Shown here piece after piece: positions 36,359 to 45,993 of a DNA stretch of 64,000 nt. This stretch comes from Vagococcus lutrae (lineage in GTDB: Bacteria > Bacillota > Bacilli > Lactobacillales > Vagococcaceae). How positions within the stretch are numbered: position 1 is the stretch's first letter; the number at the start of each line of letters is the position of its first letter. The position numbers were made by a program, and so were the translations under genes. The DNA lies in NCBI RefSeq assembly GCF_003987555.1, contig NZ_NGJW01000005.1, positions 1 through 64,000 of the forward strand. Direction: 5' to 3'. The notes beneath the pieces are model-generated. The model saw nothing but the letters and a program-made list of their open reading frames with translations, searched no databases and was not told the DNA's origin.

Positions 36359-37585
36359 TTATTTTGTAATAGCTTCTGCCTTTAGATAAACAGACAAGGC
36401 TGCTTGTACTGCTTTTCCGACTTCAATCGGAGCTCCTTCTGCTGCTAAAACGGCTTCAAACGCACCTAAAACGTGTAAGACATTTTCACGTCGACTGCTA
36501 AAGCCCATATTCCCAATGCGCCATATTTTTCCTTTTAGTGGTCCAAAAGAAGCGGCAATTTCTACGCCAAACCAATCAAGTAAATGCACTTGAACGCGTG
36601 CAGTATCCATGCCTTCTGGTGCAATGATAGGAGTGACCGTTGCCATTTTGCTTGTACGCTCGCCATAAATACTCAAACCCATTGCCTCAATCCCCGCTTG
36701 AATCGCTCGGTCATTTAGGGCATGACGAGCATGTACTTGCGCCATTCCTTCATTTAGCATTTGACGAAGTCCTTCATGTAACGCATATATCATACTAGTT
36801 GCTTCCGTATGATGGTTGATACGTTCAGGTCCCCAGTAGCGTTGTAATTGACTAAGGTCTAAATAGTTACTGCTAATATGACGATCATTGCGCGTGTCAT
36901 CGCCTAGTCCCAACTCTTTTTGATAGCGACCGTTTAGATAGTGTTCGACGCGGTCGTTATAAGTAATGAGTGATAAACCAGATGGCACACTCACACATTT
37001 TTGTGTGCCCGCAATCGCGATATCAATACCCCACTCATCTACTAAAATCGGAACACCACCATAGGTCGCTACGGTATCTACGACAAGAAAAACATCGTTT
37101 GCTTGGCAGTATGCTCCGATTTCATCTAAGGCTTGCATTTGTCCATTGGCTGTTTCGCCATGGACCATCGCCACTACTTTAGGTGATATTTCCTTTATTT
37201 TTTCAATAATCGTTGCTTGATCAAAAGGAGCCGACCAATCTTTTTCCAAATACGTAACATCCGCTTGCGCGCGTTCGCATATTTCTCCGAGTAAGTAAGC
37301 GAAACGACCATATGCTGGAACTAGCACTTTGTCACCTGGTTCGATTAAGGCGATTAATGCCGCTTCTAAGCCAGAACGAGAAGTCCCATCTATCGCGAAA
37401 GCTTGTTTATTTTGAGTGCCAAAGGGAACTTTGATCATTTCTTTCACTTCGTCCATTACCGCTAGAAAGCTTGGATCAAACTGTCCCACAACAGGTGTCC
37501 CCATCCGTCTTAAGACGGCTGGATGTACTTCAACAGGTCCTGGCGTCATAATCGTACGAATGGGTGTTTGAAAATCATGAATCAT
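36359..37585 (-). CDS. pucG: (S)-ureidoglycine--glyoxylate aminotransferase
   Basis: This 408-residue fold-type I PLP enzyme is of the alanine-glyoxylate aminotransferase group. Features are TPGPVEVHPAVLRRMG at the start, AIDGTSRSGLEAAL (PLP phosphate loop), VVDTVATYGGVPI (ring-binding Asp) and GTQKCVSVPSGL, with the Schiff-base lysine near residue 195. In an allantoin cluster this family transfers the amino group of ureidoglycine to glyoxylate, giving oxalurate and glycine. ATG 37585 has GGAGG upstream. It follows the MFS gene by 26 bases and likely shares its promoter. A general serine/alanine-glyoxylate aminotransferase is the alternative. Confidence 0.85.
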   Translation of the reverse strand: MIHDFQTPIRTIMTPGPVEVHPAVLRRMGTPVVGQFDPSFLAVMDEVKEMIKVPFGTQNKQAFAIDGTSRSGLEAALIALIEPGDKVLVPAYGRFAYLLGEICERAQADVTYLEKDWSAPFDQATIIEKIKEISPKVVAMVHGETANGQMQALDEIGAYCQANDVFLVVDTVATYGGVPILVDEWGIDIAIAGTQKCVSVPSGLSLITYNDRVEHYLNGRYQKELGLGDDTRNDRHISSNYLDLSQLQRYWGPERINHHTEATSMIYALHEGLRQMLNEGMAQVHARHALNDRAIQAGIEAMGLSIYGERTSKMATVTPIIAPEGMDTARVQVHLLDWFGVEIAASFGPLKGKIWRIGNMGFSSRRENVLHVLGAFEAVLAAEGAPIEVGKAVQAALSVYLKAEAITK

Positions 37586-37611
37586 CTTAATTCCTCCTTT
37601 TTATTGATAGA

Positions 37612-38856
37612 CTAAGCAACAACAGCTGGTTTGTCTTTACGGTTAAATATATAAAATACTGCTGTACCAATCGCTAAAATACCAACAGCTAAATAAAATG
37701 AATAGATTTTAGAGCCTGTCGCATCAGATATCCAGCCTGTTAAAGACGGCGCAATCACAGACGAGCTCATCCCAAAGAAGTTAAAAATACCTAAGGTTGT
37801 CGCAAGCCCCTTACTTGGAATATGTTCACCTAACCAAGAAATGATTAACGGTTCTACTGTTATTTTGCCAAAGAAACCATACGCAATCAACCCAAATAAC
37901 AAGAGATTTTTAGACGAAGCGGCTACAGCAGTAAATAATGCAATCCCTGCTAAAATTTCTAAAACGACAATCAATTGAATTTTGCGATGAACAAACTTGT
38001 CTGCCAAACGACTAAATAATAGGGCTCCTGGTATCGCCGTGAAGAAAACTAATGAGGAAGCAAGTCCAATCGTTGTTCCTTCAAAGCCTCGTTCGGTTGC
38101 TAAGAAGTTAGGCAACCATGTATCCGTTAAATAATAGGCATAACACGTAGAAAAATAAAGTATATACACTGCAATCATTTTCGGTGCAAATATTCGCTTC
38201 ATCGTCATTTTTTCTTGTGGAGCTAATGCGCTAGCTTCCGCTGATTGTTTGTCTGGTTGCTCTTCTTTACGGATAAACTTCATAAATAAGCCTAACATCA
38301 CCACTACAAACGCTAAAACGACATATAACATCGTGTTCCAGTGTAACCCTAACTTCACTACTAAGTAGCTAGAAGCAATCATACCACCACCGCTACCAAT
38401 AGCTGTTCCACAGTTAACAATCGCTGTGGCTAAACTCTTACGACTAGCTGGCACATATTGTCCAGTGAGAGAGTATGCCACGCCGTAGAACGTTCCACAC
38501 CCTACTCCAGCCAAAACGCTTCCGATATAAACCACTAATAATGAAGGCGCTGTTGCTACAATAAGTGTCCCGACGCCAAACAAGGTAAAACCAGGGATTA
38601 AAACGGTCTTTTTACCAAAGCGATCGACTAATAACCCGGAAGGAATCTGCATTAAGACATAACCTAAGAAATAAAAGCTCGAAATAGATCCTATCTGTGA
38701 GTCGCTCGCCCCTCCAAAATGAGCACTTATTTGCGGATAAACCGGTGCTAAAGCTGTCCGGTATAACCAAATGACAACCCAACCTAATGTCATGATCATC
38801 ACAATTTGTTTCCAATATTCTGTTGGTTGCTTTGTTGATTGTTTTTCTATTACCAT
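37612..38856 (-). CDS. MFS transporter in the allantoin cluster
   Basis: This is a 414-residue carrier with twelve hydrophobic segments, starting at ATG 38856 with AGGTGG upstream; longer in-frame starts lack a ribosome site. The loop 2-3 MFS motif is visible as GLLVDRFGKKTVLIPG near residue 75, and its domain-II counterpart as SRLADKFVHRK. The pattern resembles the anion:cation symporter branch (ACS; hexuronate/phthalate/allantoate type). A substrate such as allantoate, ureidoglycolate or oxamate is inferred from context and is not proven. It has its own promoter, separated from allB by a terminator. Confidence 0.85.
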   Translation of the reverse strand: MVIEKQSTKQPTEYWKQIVMIMTLGWVVIWLYRTALAPVYPQISAHFGGASDSQIGSISSFYFLGYVLMQIPSGLLVDRFGKKTVLIPGFTLFGVGTLIVATAPSLLVVYIGSVLAGVGCGTFYGVAYSLTGQYVPASRKSLATAIVNCGTAIGSGGGMIASSYLVVKLGLHWNTMLYVVLAFVVVMLGLFMKFIRKEEQPDKQSAEASALAPQEKMTMKRIFAPKMIAVYILYFSTCYAYYLTDTWLPNFLATERGFEGTTIGLASSLVFFTAIPGALLFSRLADKFVHRKIQLIVVLEILAGIALFTAVAASSKNLLLFGLIAYGFFGKITVEPLIISWLGEHIPSKGLATTLGIFNFFGMSSSVIAPSLTGWISDATGSKIYSFYLAVGILAIGTAVFYIFNRKDKPAVVA

Positions 38857-38902
38857 CTCATTACCACCTTTCACTCTACTTTCTCTTCTATTGTAAAGCG
38901 TT

Positions 38903-38931
38903 ATCATATTGGTTGCTTTATGTATTACCAA
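38903..38931 (-). promoter_or_regulatory. Promoter of the MFS-pucG unit
   Basis: On the minus strand TTGGTA (38931-38926), a 17-base spacer and TATGAT (38908-38903) lie about 50 bases before the MFS start codon. A cre-like but one-base-too-long sequence (TGATAACGCTTTACA) overlaps the -10. Confidence 0.5.
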
Positions 38932-38963
38932 CAATCTTTCGTGTGAAAACTAGCGGTTTTATA

Positions 38964-39000
38964 CAAAAAAGGAACGCAAGAAATGACTTCTTGCGTTCCT
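38964..39000 (-). terminator. Terminator of the pucI-allB unit
   Basis: A 13-bp perfect stem (AGGAACGCAAGAA with its complement), a short loop and a T-run on the minus strand lie 12 bases after the allB stop. Confidence 0.9.
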
Positions 39001-39012
39001 CTAATAGTTATT

Positions 39013-40380
39013 TTATTTTTTAATAAACTCACCTGGGAATGTATCGATGACACCTGTTTCTTTATCATAAACAGTTGTACCACGAACGATTGTTTTCACA
39101 ACTTGAGCCCCAATTTCACGTCCAATGTAAGGACTGATTTTGTTACGATACTCTAAATCTTCTGCTGCCAATGTGTAAGCATCATTACCTGAAATAAGAA
39201 CAAAGTCCGCGTCTTTTCCTACTGAGATACGTCCTTTTTGATCTAAGCCAAAGCGATCAGCTGGGTTTTTCGCAATAATATCAGCAAATTGTTTCAAGCT
39301 CATACCACGTTTTTGGACACCTTCATCAAAGAGTACATCGACGTTGTTTTGTACGCCGGCAATACCGCCCCATGCTTCGAAAGCATTCTCTTTATCTTTC
39401 AAGTCTGGTGTACATGGTGAGTGGTCAGATGTGACAAATGCTATTTCATCTTTTAAGACTTTTTCCCATAGGCCGTTTTGCGCTGCTTTGTCACGGATTG
39501 GTGGTGAACATTTAACAACTGGTCCAATAGCATCTAGCTCATCTGTTTCAAAGTATAAGTAGTGTGTACATGTTTCACATGTGACGTCTACTCCTTCAGC
39601 ACGTGCTTTCGATACTTCTTCTACGCCTTCTGGACAAGCAACGTGACAAATATGAATACGGCAGCCTGTTTCTTTAGCGAATAAAATCGCACGACGAATT
39701 GGCTCTACTTCGGTAAAGACTGGACGAGATTCTACATAAGCTTTTAAGGTTGTTTCGCCATTTTCATAAGCAATTTCACCTAAACGGTCAGTAATCGTAG
39801 CATTCTCAGCATGAATAGCTAGCACTTTCCCTGTTTTAGCAATTTCTTTCATTCCTGCATATAATGAGTAATCATCTGCATTCATGAAGTCGCCTTCAAT
39901 TGAACGGTCTCCACATGTTGCCATGAAACATTTATAAGCAGCTACGCCACCTTCATCTAACTCTTCAATCCCTTTTGGAATATTGAATGGGACTAAACCA
40001 CCAAATGATGCCACGTCCACGACTAATTTATTTTCACCTGCTGCATATTTGATATCTAAACTTTTCTTATCGACAGTCGCTGGTACTTGGTTTAGAGGCA
40101 TTTCCATAAAGGAAGTCACGCCGCCTTTTGCACAAGCACGTGTTCCAGTAATATACCCTTCCCACTCATCACGATAGCTACCACCTGGATCTGTAATATG
40201 AACATGAGCGTCAACCATTCCCGGACTAACTACTAAGCCTTTTGCATCAATGACTTCTTTCGCTTCACCTAGGTTTGTTCCGATAGAGGCTATTTTTCCG
40301 TCTTTAACGGCAACATCTGTTTCGACTTCACCGTTTTCTAAAATTACTAACCCGTTTTTGATGATTAAATCATAGCTCAT
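39013..40380 (-). CDS. allB: Allantoinase
   Basis: This 455-residue cyclic amidohydrolase hydrolyses allantoin to allantoate. Metal ligands follow the dihydroorotase/hydantoinase pattern: GMVDAHVHI near residue 54, the carboxylatable lysine in AAYKCFMATCG near 150, HAEN near 190, HICHVACPEG near 242 and TSDHSPC near 318. The residue pattern after the lysine (KCFMATCG) and SDHSPC are typical of AllB rather than dihydropyrimidinase. ATG 40380 has AGGAGG upstream. It lies 26 bases after the permease gene. Confidence 0.95.
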   Translation of the reverse strand: MSYDLIIKNGLVILENGEVETDVAVKDGKIASIGTNLGEAKEVIDAKGLVVSPGMVDAHVHITDPGGSYRDEWEGYITGTRACAKGGVTSFMEMPLNQVPATVDKKSLDIKYAAGENKLVVDVASFGGLVPFNIPKGIEELDEGGVAAYKCFMATCGDRSIEGDFMNADDYSLYAGMKEIAKTGKVLAIHAENATITDRLGEIAYENGETTLKAYVESRPVFTEVEPIRRAILFAKETGCRIHICHVACPEGVEEVSKARAEGVDVTCETCTHYLYFETDELDAIGPVVKCSPPIRDKAAQNGLWEKVLKDEIAFVTSDHSPCTPDLKDKENAFEAWGGIAGVQNNVDVLFDEGVQKRGMSLKQFADIIAKNPADRFGLDQKGRISVGKDADFVLISGNDAYTLAAEDLEYRNKISPYIGREIGAQVVKTIVRGTTVYDKETGVIDTFPGEFIKK

Positions 40381-40406
40381 TTCTGTTCCTCCTAATTGTG
40401 TTTTAA

Positions 40407-41885
40407 TTATTTAAATTTTTTTAATCCCAAATAAATTAAGAATGATAAACCTGCACCAATTAACCATGACAGACTTGAAATAATTTGAAGTGATGGAATG
40501 AATTGGCCTAACAATGAAATAACTAACGCAACGATGGTCGCAATATAGGCTTCTTTATTGACGCCTTTATATTGATTATCTGTATTATCTACTTCTGGAT
40601 CCATGTAGAGCTCGTCTAAATTAAGTTTTTCTTTTAGGACAAAGAAGTATTGGGCAATCATGACCCCACCAACTGGTCCTAAAACAGCCCCAATCATATT
40701 TAAGAAAGCAAAGATACTGTCAGAATTTTCCATCAATTTCCAAGGCATGATTAAATAACTAATCACTCCGGCAATAATAACCCCTTTTTTGTAGTTGACT
40801 TTTTTAGGGAATAGAGCCGATAGTTGATACGCTGCTGGTATGATATTTCCAGTCGCATTAGTTGAAATCGTTGTCATTAATAGGACCACCATAGCTAAGA
40901 TAATAGCTGGCATGCTATCCCAACGATCCACAATATTTAACACGTTCCACTCTTGTACACCGTAGTGAATAGAACCACCAATTAAAATCGCCACACTTGA
41001 AAATGCAAAAATAACATAGGCTACTAATAAACTCGCTGTTTGCCCAATCGCTTGTGCACGTGTTGATTTTGCATTTTGCGTAAAGTCAGAAGCACTTGCA
41101 CCTGGACCTGCCCATACAGCTAATACTGAGTTAATAATCATTAAGTATACCAAAATTGGCGTGTAACTTTGTGTCGGTGTATTAGTTGGAGTAAAGGATA
41201 AGATATTCCCAATCCCTCCTGCGACTTTCACCGCCCAAATGGACATCCCTCCAAATACGACATAGATAAGTGGGTTTAAAATCGCTGTAAATTTATTTAA
41301 TGCCCCACCTCCACCAAATCCTATCGCCATATTAATCAACCAAAAGATTGTAAATGCGATAAGTCCTGGTAAGCTAATCCCAAAGAATGAGAAGTTTCCA
41401 CCAATTGTTAAAAAGCTTGGCCAAATTTTTCCGATTAAAATTAATAATGCTAATGATCCCGTATAGTTTTGTAACCCAAACCAAGCAATGGCGGCTACCA
41501 CGCCTCGTAATGTTCCTGGCAGTTTTGCCCCTACATCTCCATAGGTCGAACGTAAGTGCATGGCAAATGGAATACCATATTTTGAACCTGCTTTTCCGTT
41601 ATACACCATAAAAGCTGCTACTGCTAAGGCACTTAGTACAATGGCCAACATCACGTTGATTGGCGAAAGGCCTAAGAACAGAAACCCTCCTACGGCTGTA
41701 TAGTTTGGGATGTTATGTACCGACCCCATCCAAAGCGTAAAGTAGTTTTTTGTATCCATATTACGTTTTTCTGCAGTCTTCGGTAAAACATCATCGTTAT
41801 ATCCTCGTTCACGAAGAATGGCAACTTCTGCTTCTGTCACTGCAATATCTAACCCGTTGTTTTCAGTGGCATTTGATATCTCCAT
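40407..41885 (-). CDS. pucI: Allantoin permease, NCS1 family
   Basis: This is a 492-residue membrane protein with about twelve hydrophobic segments. ATG 41885, giving MEISNATENNGL, has GAGGAGG eight bases upstream; the longer frame lacks one. NCS1 landmarks are NYFTLWMGSVHNIPNYTAVGGF near residue 50, YGIPFAMHLRSTYGDVGAKLPG and GPGASASDFTQNAKSTR. Relatives move allantoin, hydantoin or nucleobases with Na+ or H+. Position directly before allB supports allantoin. It is the first gene of the pucI-allB unit, with a candidate operator 70 bases upstream. Confidence 0.9.
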   Translation of the reverse strand: MEISNATENNGLDIAVTEAEVAILRERGYNDDVLPKTAEKRNMDTKNYFTLWMGSVHNIPNYTAVGGFLFLGLSPINVMLAIVLSALAVAAFMVYNGKAGSKYGIPFAMHLRSTYGDVGAKLPGTLRGVVAAIAWFGLQNYTGSLALLILIGKIWPSFLTIGGNFSFFGISLPGLIAFTIFWLINMAIGFGGGGALNKFTAILNPLIYVVFGGMSIWAVKVAGGIGNILSFTPTNTPTQSYTPILVYLMIINSVLAVWAGPGASASDFTQNAKSTRAQAIGQTASLLVAYVIFAFSSVAILIGGSIHYGVQEWNVLNIVDRWDSMPAIILAMVVLLMTTISTNATGNIIPAAYQLSALFPKKVNYKKGVIIAGVISYLIMPWKLMENSDSIFAFLNMIGAVLGPVGGVMIAQYFFVLKEKLNLDELYMDPEVDNTDNQYKGVNKEAYIATIVALVISLLGQFIPSLQIISSLSWLIGAGLSFLIYLGLKKFK

Positions 41886-41941
41886 TCTCTTATCCTCCTC
41901 ATATATCCTCTTGTTTGTCCTGTACATCAGCTGATACTTAT

Positions 41942-41970
41942 ATTGTATACACATAGTTAAGCGTTTTCAT
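41942..41970 (-). promoter_or_regulatory. pucI promoter region with cre-like sequence and TAGTTAAG motif
   Basis: A minus-strand TACAAT (within 41949-41942) is a plausible -10. Directly upstream, 41970-41956 reads ATGAAAACGCTTAAC, a cre-like sequence with one or two departures from consensus. Overlapping it, 41954-41961 carries TAGTTAAG (plus strand). The same octamer occurs at the same distance before allC. Confidence 0.35.
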
Positions 41971-42126
41971 TATCAGAAATGCTCAAATTATTTTTTGATT
42001 TGTGCAAATTGAACGAAGTTTAAGAAAACGTTATTTTAAATCAGATATTAGACATCTCTCTGACTTTTGTTTTATGTCATTACATAGTAGAATGAAGCTA
42101 CAGAGAAAGAGGATGTGATAAATCAT

Positions 42127-43767
42127 ATGGCAACATTAAATGATATTTTAGCTGTGCCACGCTTTTTTGACATGACATTATTAAATAAGCATGCAAACCT
42201 TGAAAGAACCGTCGATACCATTGAAATATCTGAAACCCCTGACGTTTCTGGTTACTTACCCAAACATTCACTTCTACTGACTACAGGTATGGCTTTCAAA
42301 GACAATCCCAAAGAACTATGCGAGTTAATTCATTCATTAAATGCTCTACCTTCAGCTGGTTTAGCCATTAAATTAGGACGTTTCATCTCGGAGCTAGACC
42401 CTGAAGTGATTGCGTTTGCTGACAAATTAAATTTTCCAATTATTCAGATACCTCCAACTAAAACATTGGGTGAGGTATCGCATCAATTACTATCTTATAT
42501 TTGGGATAATCACAATGAATCCATGCATTTTGCTTTGGACGTTCAACGTAATTTTTCTTCCATGATGATGAAAGGCGCATCGACTGACGCCCTTGTCAAC
42601 CACCTGAGTTCCCTTATCAAACAACCCATGCTTCTAATTAACCCTTTTGGTGATATTGATACTATTAGTCGAAGAATCAAACCAGAAGATATTATCACAC
42701 AAGAGACACTGAATCAGGTCGTAAAAGATGTACACACGTATCAAATCAATCCGACACAGTTACTATCTTATACGACGATTGATCGACATAACGAACCACT
42801 TGTCGCCACGTTTTATCCAGTAGGAAATAGCCACTGTCATGCGTATGTTTTAGTCATTTTTCAATCTGACCAGCTGCCTTATCCTTTTTCACAGTTAGCG
42901 ATTGAACAGGCGCTTAGTGTGTTATCTTTTACAACATATAAAGATAACATGATTAAACAAGATAAACGCAATGCTAAAAAGGATTTTTTTAATAAACTCA
43001 TCGGACATGATAGCGAGGTCGACCATGATGTCACGCATTGGATTGATTATGGAAAACCGTTTGGTATCATTCAAAGTCCTATTTACCAAGTCATTATCGG
43101 ACGCGTTTCAATTCCCGATACTTTAGACTATCACGAAAAAGAAATTATGCAACTCACACATGAGTGGTTTGATAGTAAAATTGAAGATTATTTTAATAAC
43201 GCTATTTTTATTCCAAATGGTGATCAAACACAATTAGTGATTTTACTACAGCATAAAACGACGCAAATAACGGAACAACTAGAAGCGCTACACAATGAGC
43301 TTCTAGAAAATCTGAATGTGACGGTGACGTTTGGTGTCGGAACGACTATCAAAGAGCTTTCTTTAGCACGTTTTTCTCTCAATGCAGCGAAAAAAGCACT
43401 AGAAGAATACGACCCACAACAAACAGATTTTATTTATTATTATCAAAATAGAGGGATATCGAGCTTAATTAGTGAAGTGTCAGAGGATGATATTCATTAC
43501 TTCTGTACCACGACGTTAGGGCCACTCGCTTATCCAACTTCTGAAAGTAACCGAGAGTTACGCCAAACATTAAAAGTCTACTTAGACAACCAGTGTCGTA
43601 TTACTGAGACTGCTGATGAATTATTTATTCATCGCAATACAGTAAAATATCGTATTAATAAATGTGATACCTTATTTGGTCAGAGTATTGAAGAGCCTTT
43701 AATCAGTTTACAACTTCGTTTAGCGCTCTTACTCTCCTCAGATAAAAACCGTTATCTAACCAACTAA
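42127..43767 (+). CDS. pucR: PucR-family transcriptional regulator of purine/allantoin catabolism
   Basis: This regulator has about 546 residues in three parts. A PucR N-terminal sensor domain (about 1-125) contains TLNDILAVPRF and LLLTTGMAF. A GGDEF-like middle (about 290-420) contains FGVGTTIKELSLARFSLNAAKKALEEY. A C-terminal PucR helix-turn-helix near 490-510 contains RITETADELFIHRNTVKYRINKCDTL. It is transcribed divergently from pucI-allB and is the obvious local regulator, probably responding to a pathway intermediate. ATG 42127 is chosen; a GTG four codons earlier lies too close to the AGAGG site. It could activate or repress. Confidence 0.88.
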   Translation: MATLNDILAVPRFFDMTLLNKHANLERTVDTIEISETPDVSGYLPKHSLLLTTGMAFKDNPKELCELIHSLNALPSAGLAIKLGRFISELDPEVIAFADKLNFPIIQIPPTKTLGEVSHQLLSYIWDNHNESMHFALDVQRNFSSMMMKGASTDALVNHLSSLIKQPMLLINPFGDIDTISRRIKPEDIITQETLNQVVKDVHTYQINPTQLLSYTTIDRHNEPLVATFYPVGNSHCHAYVLVIFQSDQLPYPFSQLAIEQALSVLSFTTYKDNMIKQDKRNAKKDFFNKLIGHDSEVDHDVTHWIDYGKPFGIIQSPIYQVIIGRVSIPDTLDYHEKEIMQLTHEWFDSKIEDYFNNAIFIPNGDQTQLVILLQHKTTQITEQLEALHNELLENLNVTVTFGVGTTIKELSLARFSLNAAKKALEEYDPQQTDFIYYYQNRGISSLISEVSEDDIHYFCTTTLGPLAYPTSESNRELRQTLKVYLDNQCRITETADELFIHRNTVKYRINKCDTLFGQSIEEPLISLQLRLALLLSSDKNRYLTN

Positions 43768-43797
43768 AAAAAGTGATGCCTCGGCATCACTTTTTTG
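43766..43797 (+). terminator. Terminator of pucR
   Basis: A 14-bp perfect stem (AAAAAAGTGATGCC with its complement), a two-base loop and a T-run directly follow the pucR stop codon. Confidence 0.92.
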
Positions 43798-43837
43798 CTA
43801 TGTGATTTAAAAGACTGATGAAAACGCTTAAATTCGC

Positions 43838-43861
43838 GTCAGTCCTATTTAACAAAGAACC
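43838..43861 (+). repeat. ISL3-like terminal repeat, copy 1 (left flank of the two-gene cassette)
   Basis: These 24 bases match the sequence at 46669-46692 in 21 positions and have the same orientation. Read from the minus strand it begins GGTTCTTTGTTAAATAGGAC, close to the GGCTCTTTG start of ISL3-family ends. It lies shortly after the pucR terminator. Only this end is recognisable here, with no adjacent transposase. Confidence 0.55.
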
Positions 43862-43955
43862 ATCTTTTTGAAGTATCATCTTAAAAATTTAGTTGTAAAA
43901 ACAGCAACTAATAAATATCATTAGTACAAGTATTTTTACATTTGGGCTTTCCTTT

Positions 43956-45065
43956 TCATGAAATAAAGGCAAAAAATCTTAAACATAACATGAGTAAAAG
44001 CCCAGCAAAAACACAAATATATAAACATGGGATCTTGGGATAATCAATAAAATCTTGAAAATCATCTTCATCAAAGAATAATTGTTCTGTATAAAATTGT
44101 TTTATTTTTTTATATTCTTCCTTGTTTTCATAAATTTCTTTTACAAAGAGAAGCCAAATAGTTATCAAAGATACTGTAAAAATAACTAGGAATAAAAAGC
44201 TTTTTTCTGTCTTGGAGTAGAGGATTTTTCTCCATAAATTGCCACTGGGTCTATCTTTTACTTCACCATATATAAACAAAGCAACGGAAGAGCTCCACCC
44301 GAGAAATTTTAAATGTAACGATTGGTAGTTATCTTGCTTACGCTCACTTAATTTTAAAAAATCATCTTTCAACATGTTTACTTGCGCAAAATATTTATCT
44401 GTTTCTTCTTTTATAATTCTATTAAAAACTGACTTTGCACTAGACAGATCCTTGTCAGATAAATCAAATGAACCTTTTTTAACAATAAACTCACGTATTA
44501 TTTTTAATCTTGTTAATAAATTTTCTTTACTTTTTATAACCCAAGAATATATTTTAAATAAATTAAAAGTTTCAATTTCGTCGAAAGATACTTGTTTTAC
44601 GGCTTCTTTATCATCAATTTTGACTTTAAAAGTAAAAGTATTGTTAGCGTATTCCGTAAAATTAGATAAAAATAGTAATATATAGATGGATTGAACAAAT
44701 TTAATTTTTTTAGATTTTTCATATTTTTCAAAATGATTAACTGATACACTTAAATCTTTTTTTTGCAATCCATTTATATTATTGCTTAAAATAATCTGAT
44801 TAAACAGCTTGACTTCCTTAGAAAAATCCTCCAATTTTTTTATTTCATTATTTTCAAAAATGATTAACTGTCCGTCAAATTTTTTAACTTTAAGTTTATC
44901 AACAATTTTTGAAAATCTGTTACACTCATTTATATACCTATCTTCAAAAAAAAGTAGTGTAGGATGATTGAATAGCTCATTATCTTCAACGAAGGTTCTT
45001 AAGTTTTCAGGGGGACATTCCGAAAATAGGAAGGAAGTGTTCACAAAGCGACCTTTAATACCCAT
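43956..45065 (-). CDS. Unknown 369-aa protein with two C-terminal membrane segments (cassette gene 2)
   Basis: I do not recognise a family. Residues 1-265 are soluble, charged and predicted alpha/beta then helical (TLLFFEDRYINECNRF; SIYILLFLSNF is the only hydrophobic stretch). Two clear membrane helices close the protein: FLFLVIFTVSLITIWLLFV near 285-303 and CLYICVFAGLLLMLCLRFF near 347-366, separated by an acidic Lys/Glu loop. ATG 45065 has AAGGAG upstream and overlaps the preceding gene by 11 bases, so the pair is coupled. A sensor or effector that acts at the membrane, as in many two-gene phage-defence systems, is possible but is inference only. Confidence 0.75.
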   Translation of the reverse strand: MGIKGRFVNTSFLFSECPPENLRTFVEDNELFNHPTLLFFEDRYINECNRFSKIVDKLKVKKFDGQLIIFENNEIKKLEDFSKEVKLFNQIILSNNINGLQKKDLSVSVNHFEKYEKSKKIKFVQSIYILLFLSNFTEYANNTFTFKVKIDDKEAVKQVSFDEIETFNLFKIYSWVIKSKENLLTRLKIIREFIVKKGSFDLSDKDLSSAKSVFNRIIKEETDKYFAQVNMLKDDFLKLSERKQDNYQSLHLKFLGWSSSVALFIYGEVKDRPSGNLWRKILYSKTEKSFLFLVIFTVSLITIWLLFVKEIYENKEEYKKIKQFYTEQLFFDEDDFQDFIDYPKIPCLYICVFAGLLLMLCLRFFAFIS

Positions 45066-45993
45066 TTTTTAACTCCTTAGGTAATTCAGTAATAAAATCT
45101 TCATCTACTGGTAATATTATTTTACCATCCTGATATTCTATACCCTGTCTTTTTATTAGCTTGTCATAGTTTGTTGTATATATTTTTGTTTCTTGAGATA
45201 TATATATAGTTTTGTTATATTCTTCTCTTATAGCTTTTTTTGATATTGAAAATTCAGTATCGATTTTTCTTGATTCATCTGAATAAATTTTATTCAAATC
45301 TTTTTCTTCAATTAATTTTTGTTCTCTTAATATTCCAGCTAAATCTACTTTGTCAAATGATTTCTTGTCAAAAATGTAATTTTCCGTTTGATCTTTTATT
45401 TCTTGAAAGTTATCTTGAGTTCTCAATATATTTGTAAATAAGTTATCTTCTTTTAATAGCTGGATTAGATCTTTTGAATTTTGGTATTCATCCCTATTCA
45501 ATGATAGTTTTAAAAAACCTTCTCTCCAATATTTTGCTACAAATCTATTTTTATCAATAATTATTATTTTATTTAAATCATCCCCTAAAATACATCCCTT
45601 ATAATAATTAGACTCAGTTGAAAATGATGTCTTCATTTCATAATTTTTTTCTTTATCTATAACCTCTATATTTTCTAATTTTAATAGTAAGAGTTGTTTG
45701 CTCTCTCTTTTAATGAATAGATTTCCTTCTGTAATTTGTTTATTTCTAGTTCCATCATTTTTTAATTCTGCTTTTCTTAACTCATCTGCAAATGTAACCA
45801 TTTGAAAAGCGTCAGAGTTATCCTTATATTGTTTAAGAATTGAATTTTCATCTGCTCGACAGTCAATTTTTAGATGTTCTGTATTTTCTGGTGAAAAAAC
45901 TTTTAAGAATACTTTATTAATATTTTGTTTATCAATTTGTTTTAGGTTCTCCTCGTAAACACTTTCATTTATCTGAAAAGCCCTTATTTCCAA
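45055..45993 (-). CDS. Unknown 312-aa soluble protein, possibly KwaB/DUF4868-like (cassette gene 1)
   Basis: No family is recognised with certainty. The protein has no membrane segment. The layout is an N-terminal strand-rich part, then EGNLFIKRESKQLLLLKLEN near residue 90-108, then CILGDDLNKIIIIDKNRFVAKYWREGFLKL near 133-162, and a charged helical C-terminal half. Length and the central IIIDKN-type strand recall DUF4868 proteins such as KwaB of the Kiwa defence system, or nucleoid-associated NA37-like proteins. This is a weak resemblance made by eye. TTG 45993 is the start, with GAGGGAGA upstream. It is translationally coupled to the membrane protein that follows and is AT-richer than the flanking allantoin genes. 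Confidence 0.75.
   Translation of the reverse strand: MEIRAFQINESVYEENLKQIDKQNINKVFLKVFSPENTEHLKIDCRADENSILKQYKDNSDAFQMVTFADELRKAELKNDGTRNKQITEGNLFIKRESKQLLLLKLENIEVIDKEKNYEMKTSFSTESNYYKGCILGDDLNKIIIIDKNRFVAKYWREGFLKLSLNRDEYQNSKDLIQLLKEDNLFTNILRTQDNFQEIKDQTENYIFDKKSFDKVDLAGILREQKLIEEKDLNKIYSDESRKIDTEFSISKKAIREEYNKTIYISQETKIYTTNYDKLIKRQGIEYQDGKIILPVDEDFITELPKELKNGY

Noticed and set aside
38892-38906. cre-like sequence at the MFS-pucG promoter
   Set aside because: It has one extra base in the centre compared with the cre consensus, so it is mentioned only with the promoter and not called as a site.
42021-42037. Second cre-like sequence upstream of pucR
   Set aside because: It departs from the consensus at two defined positions; too weak to call in AT-rich DNA.
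43900-43925. Small CTAAT/ATTAG hairpin after the 369-aa gene
   Set aside because: The stem is only five AT-rich pairs without a T-run; not enough for a terminator.
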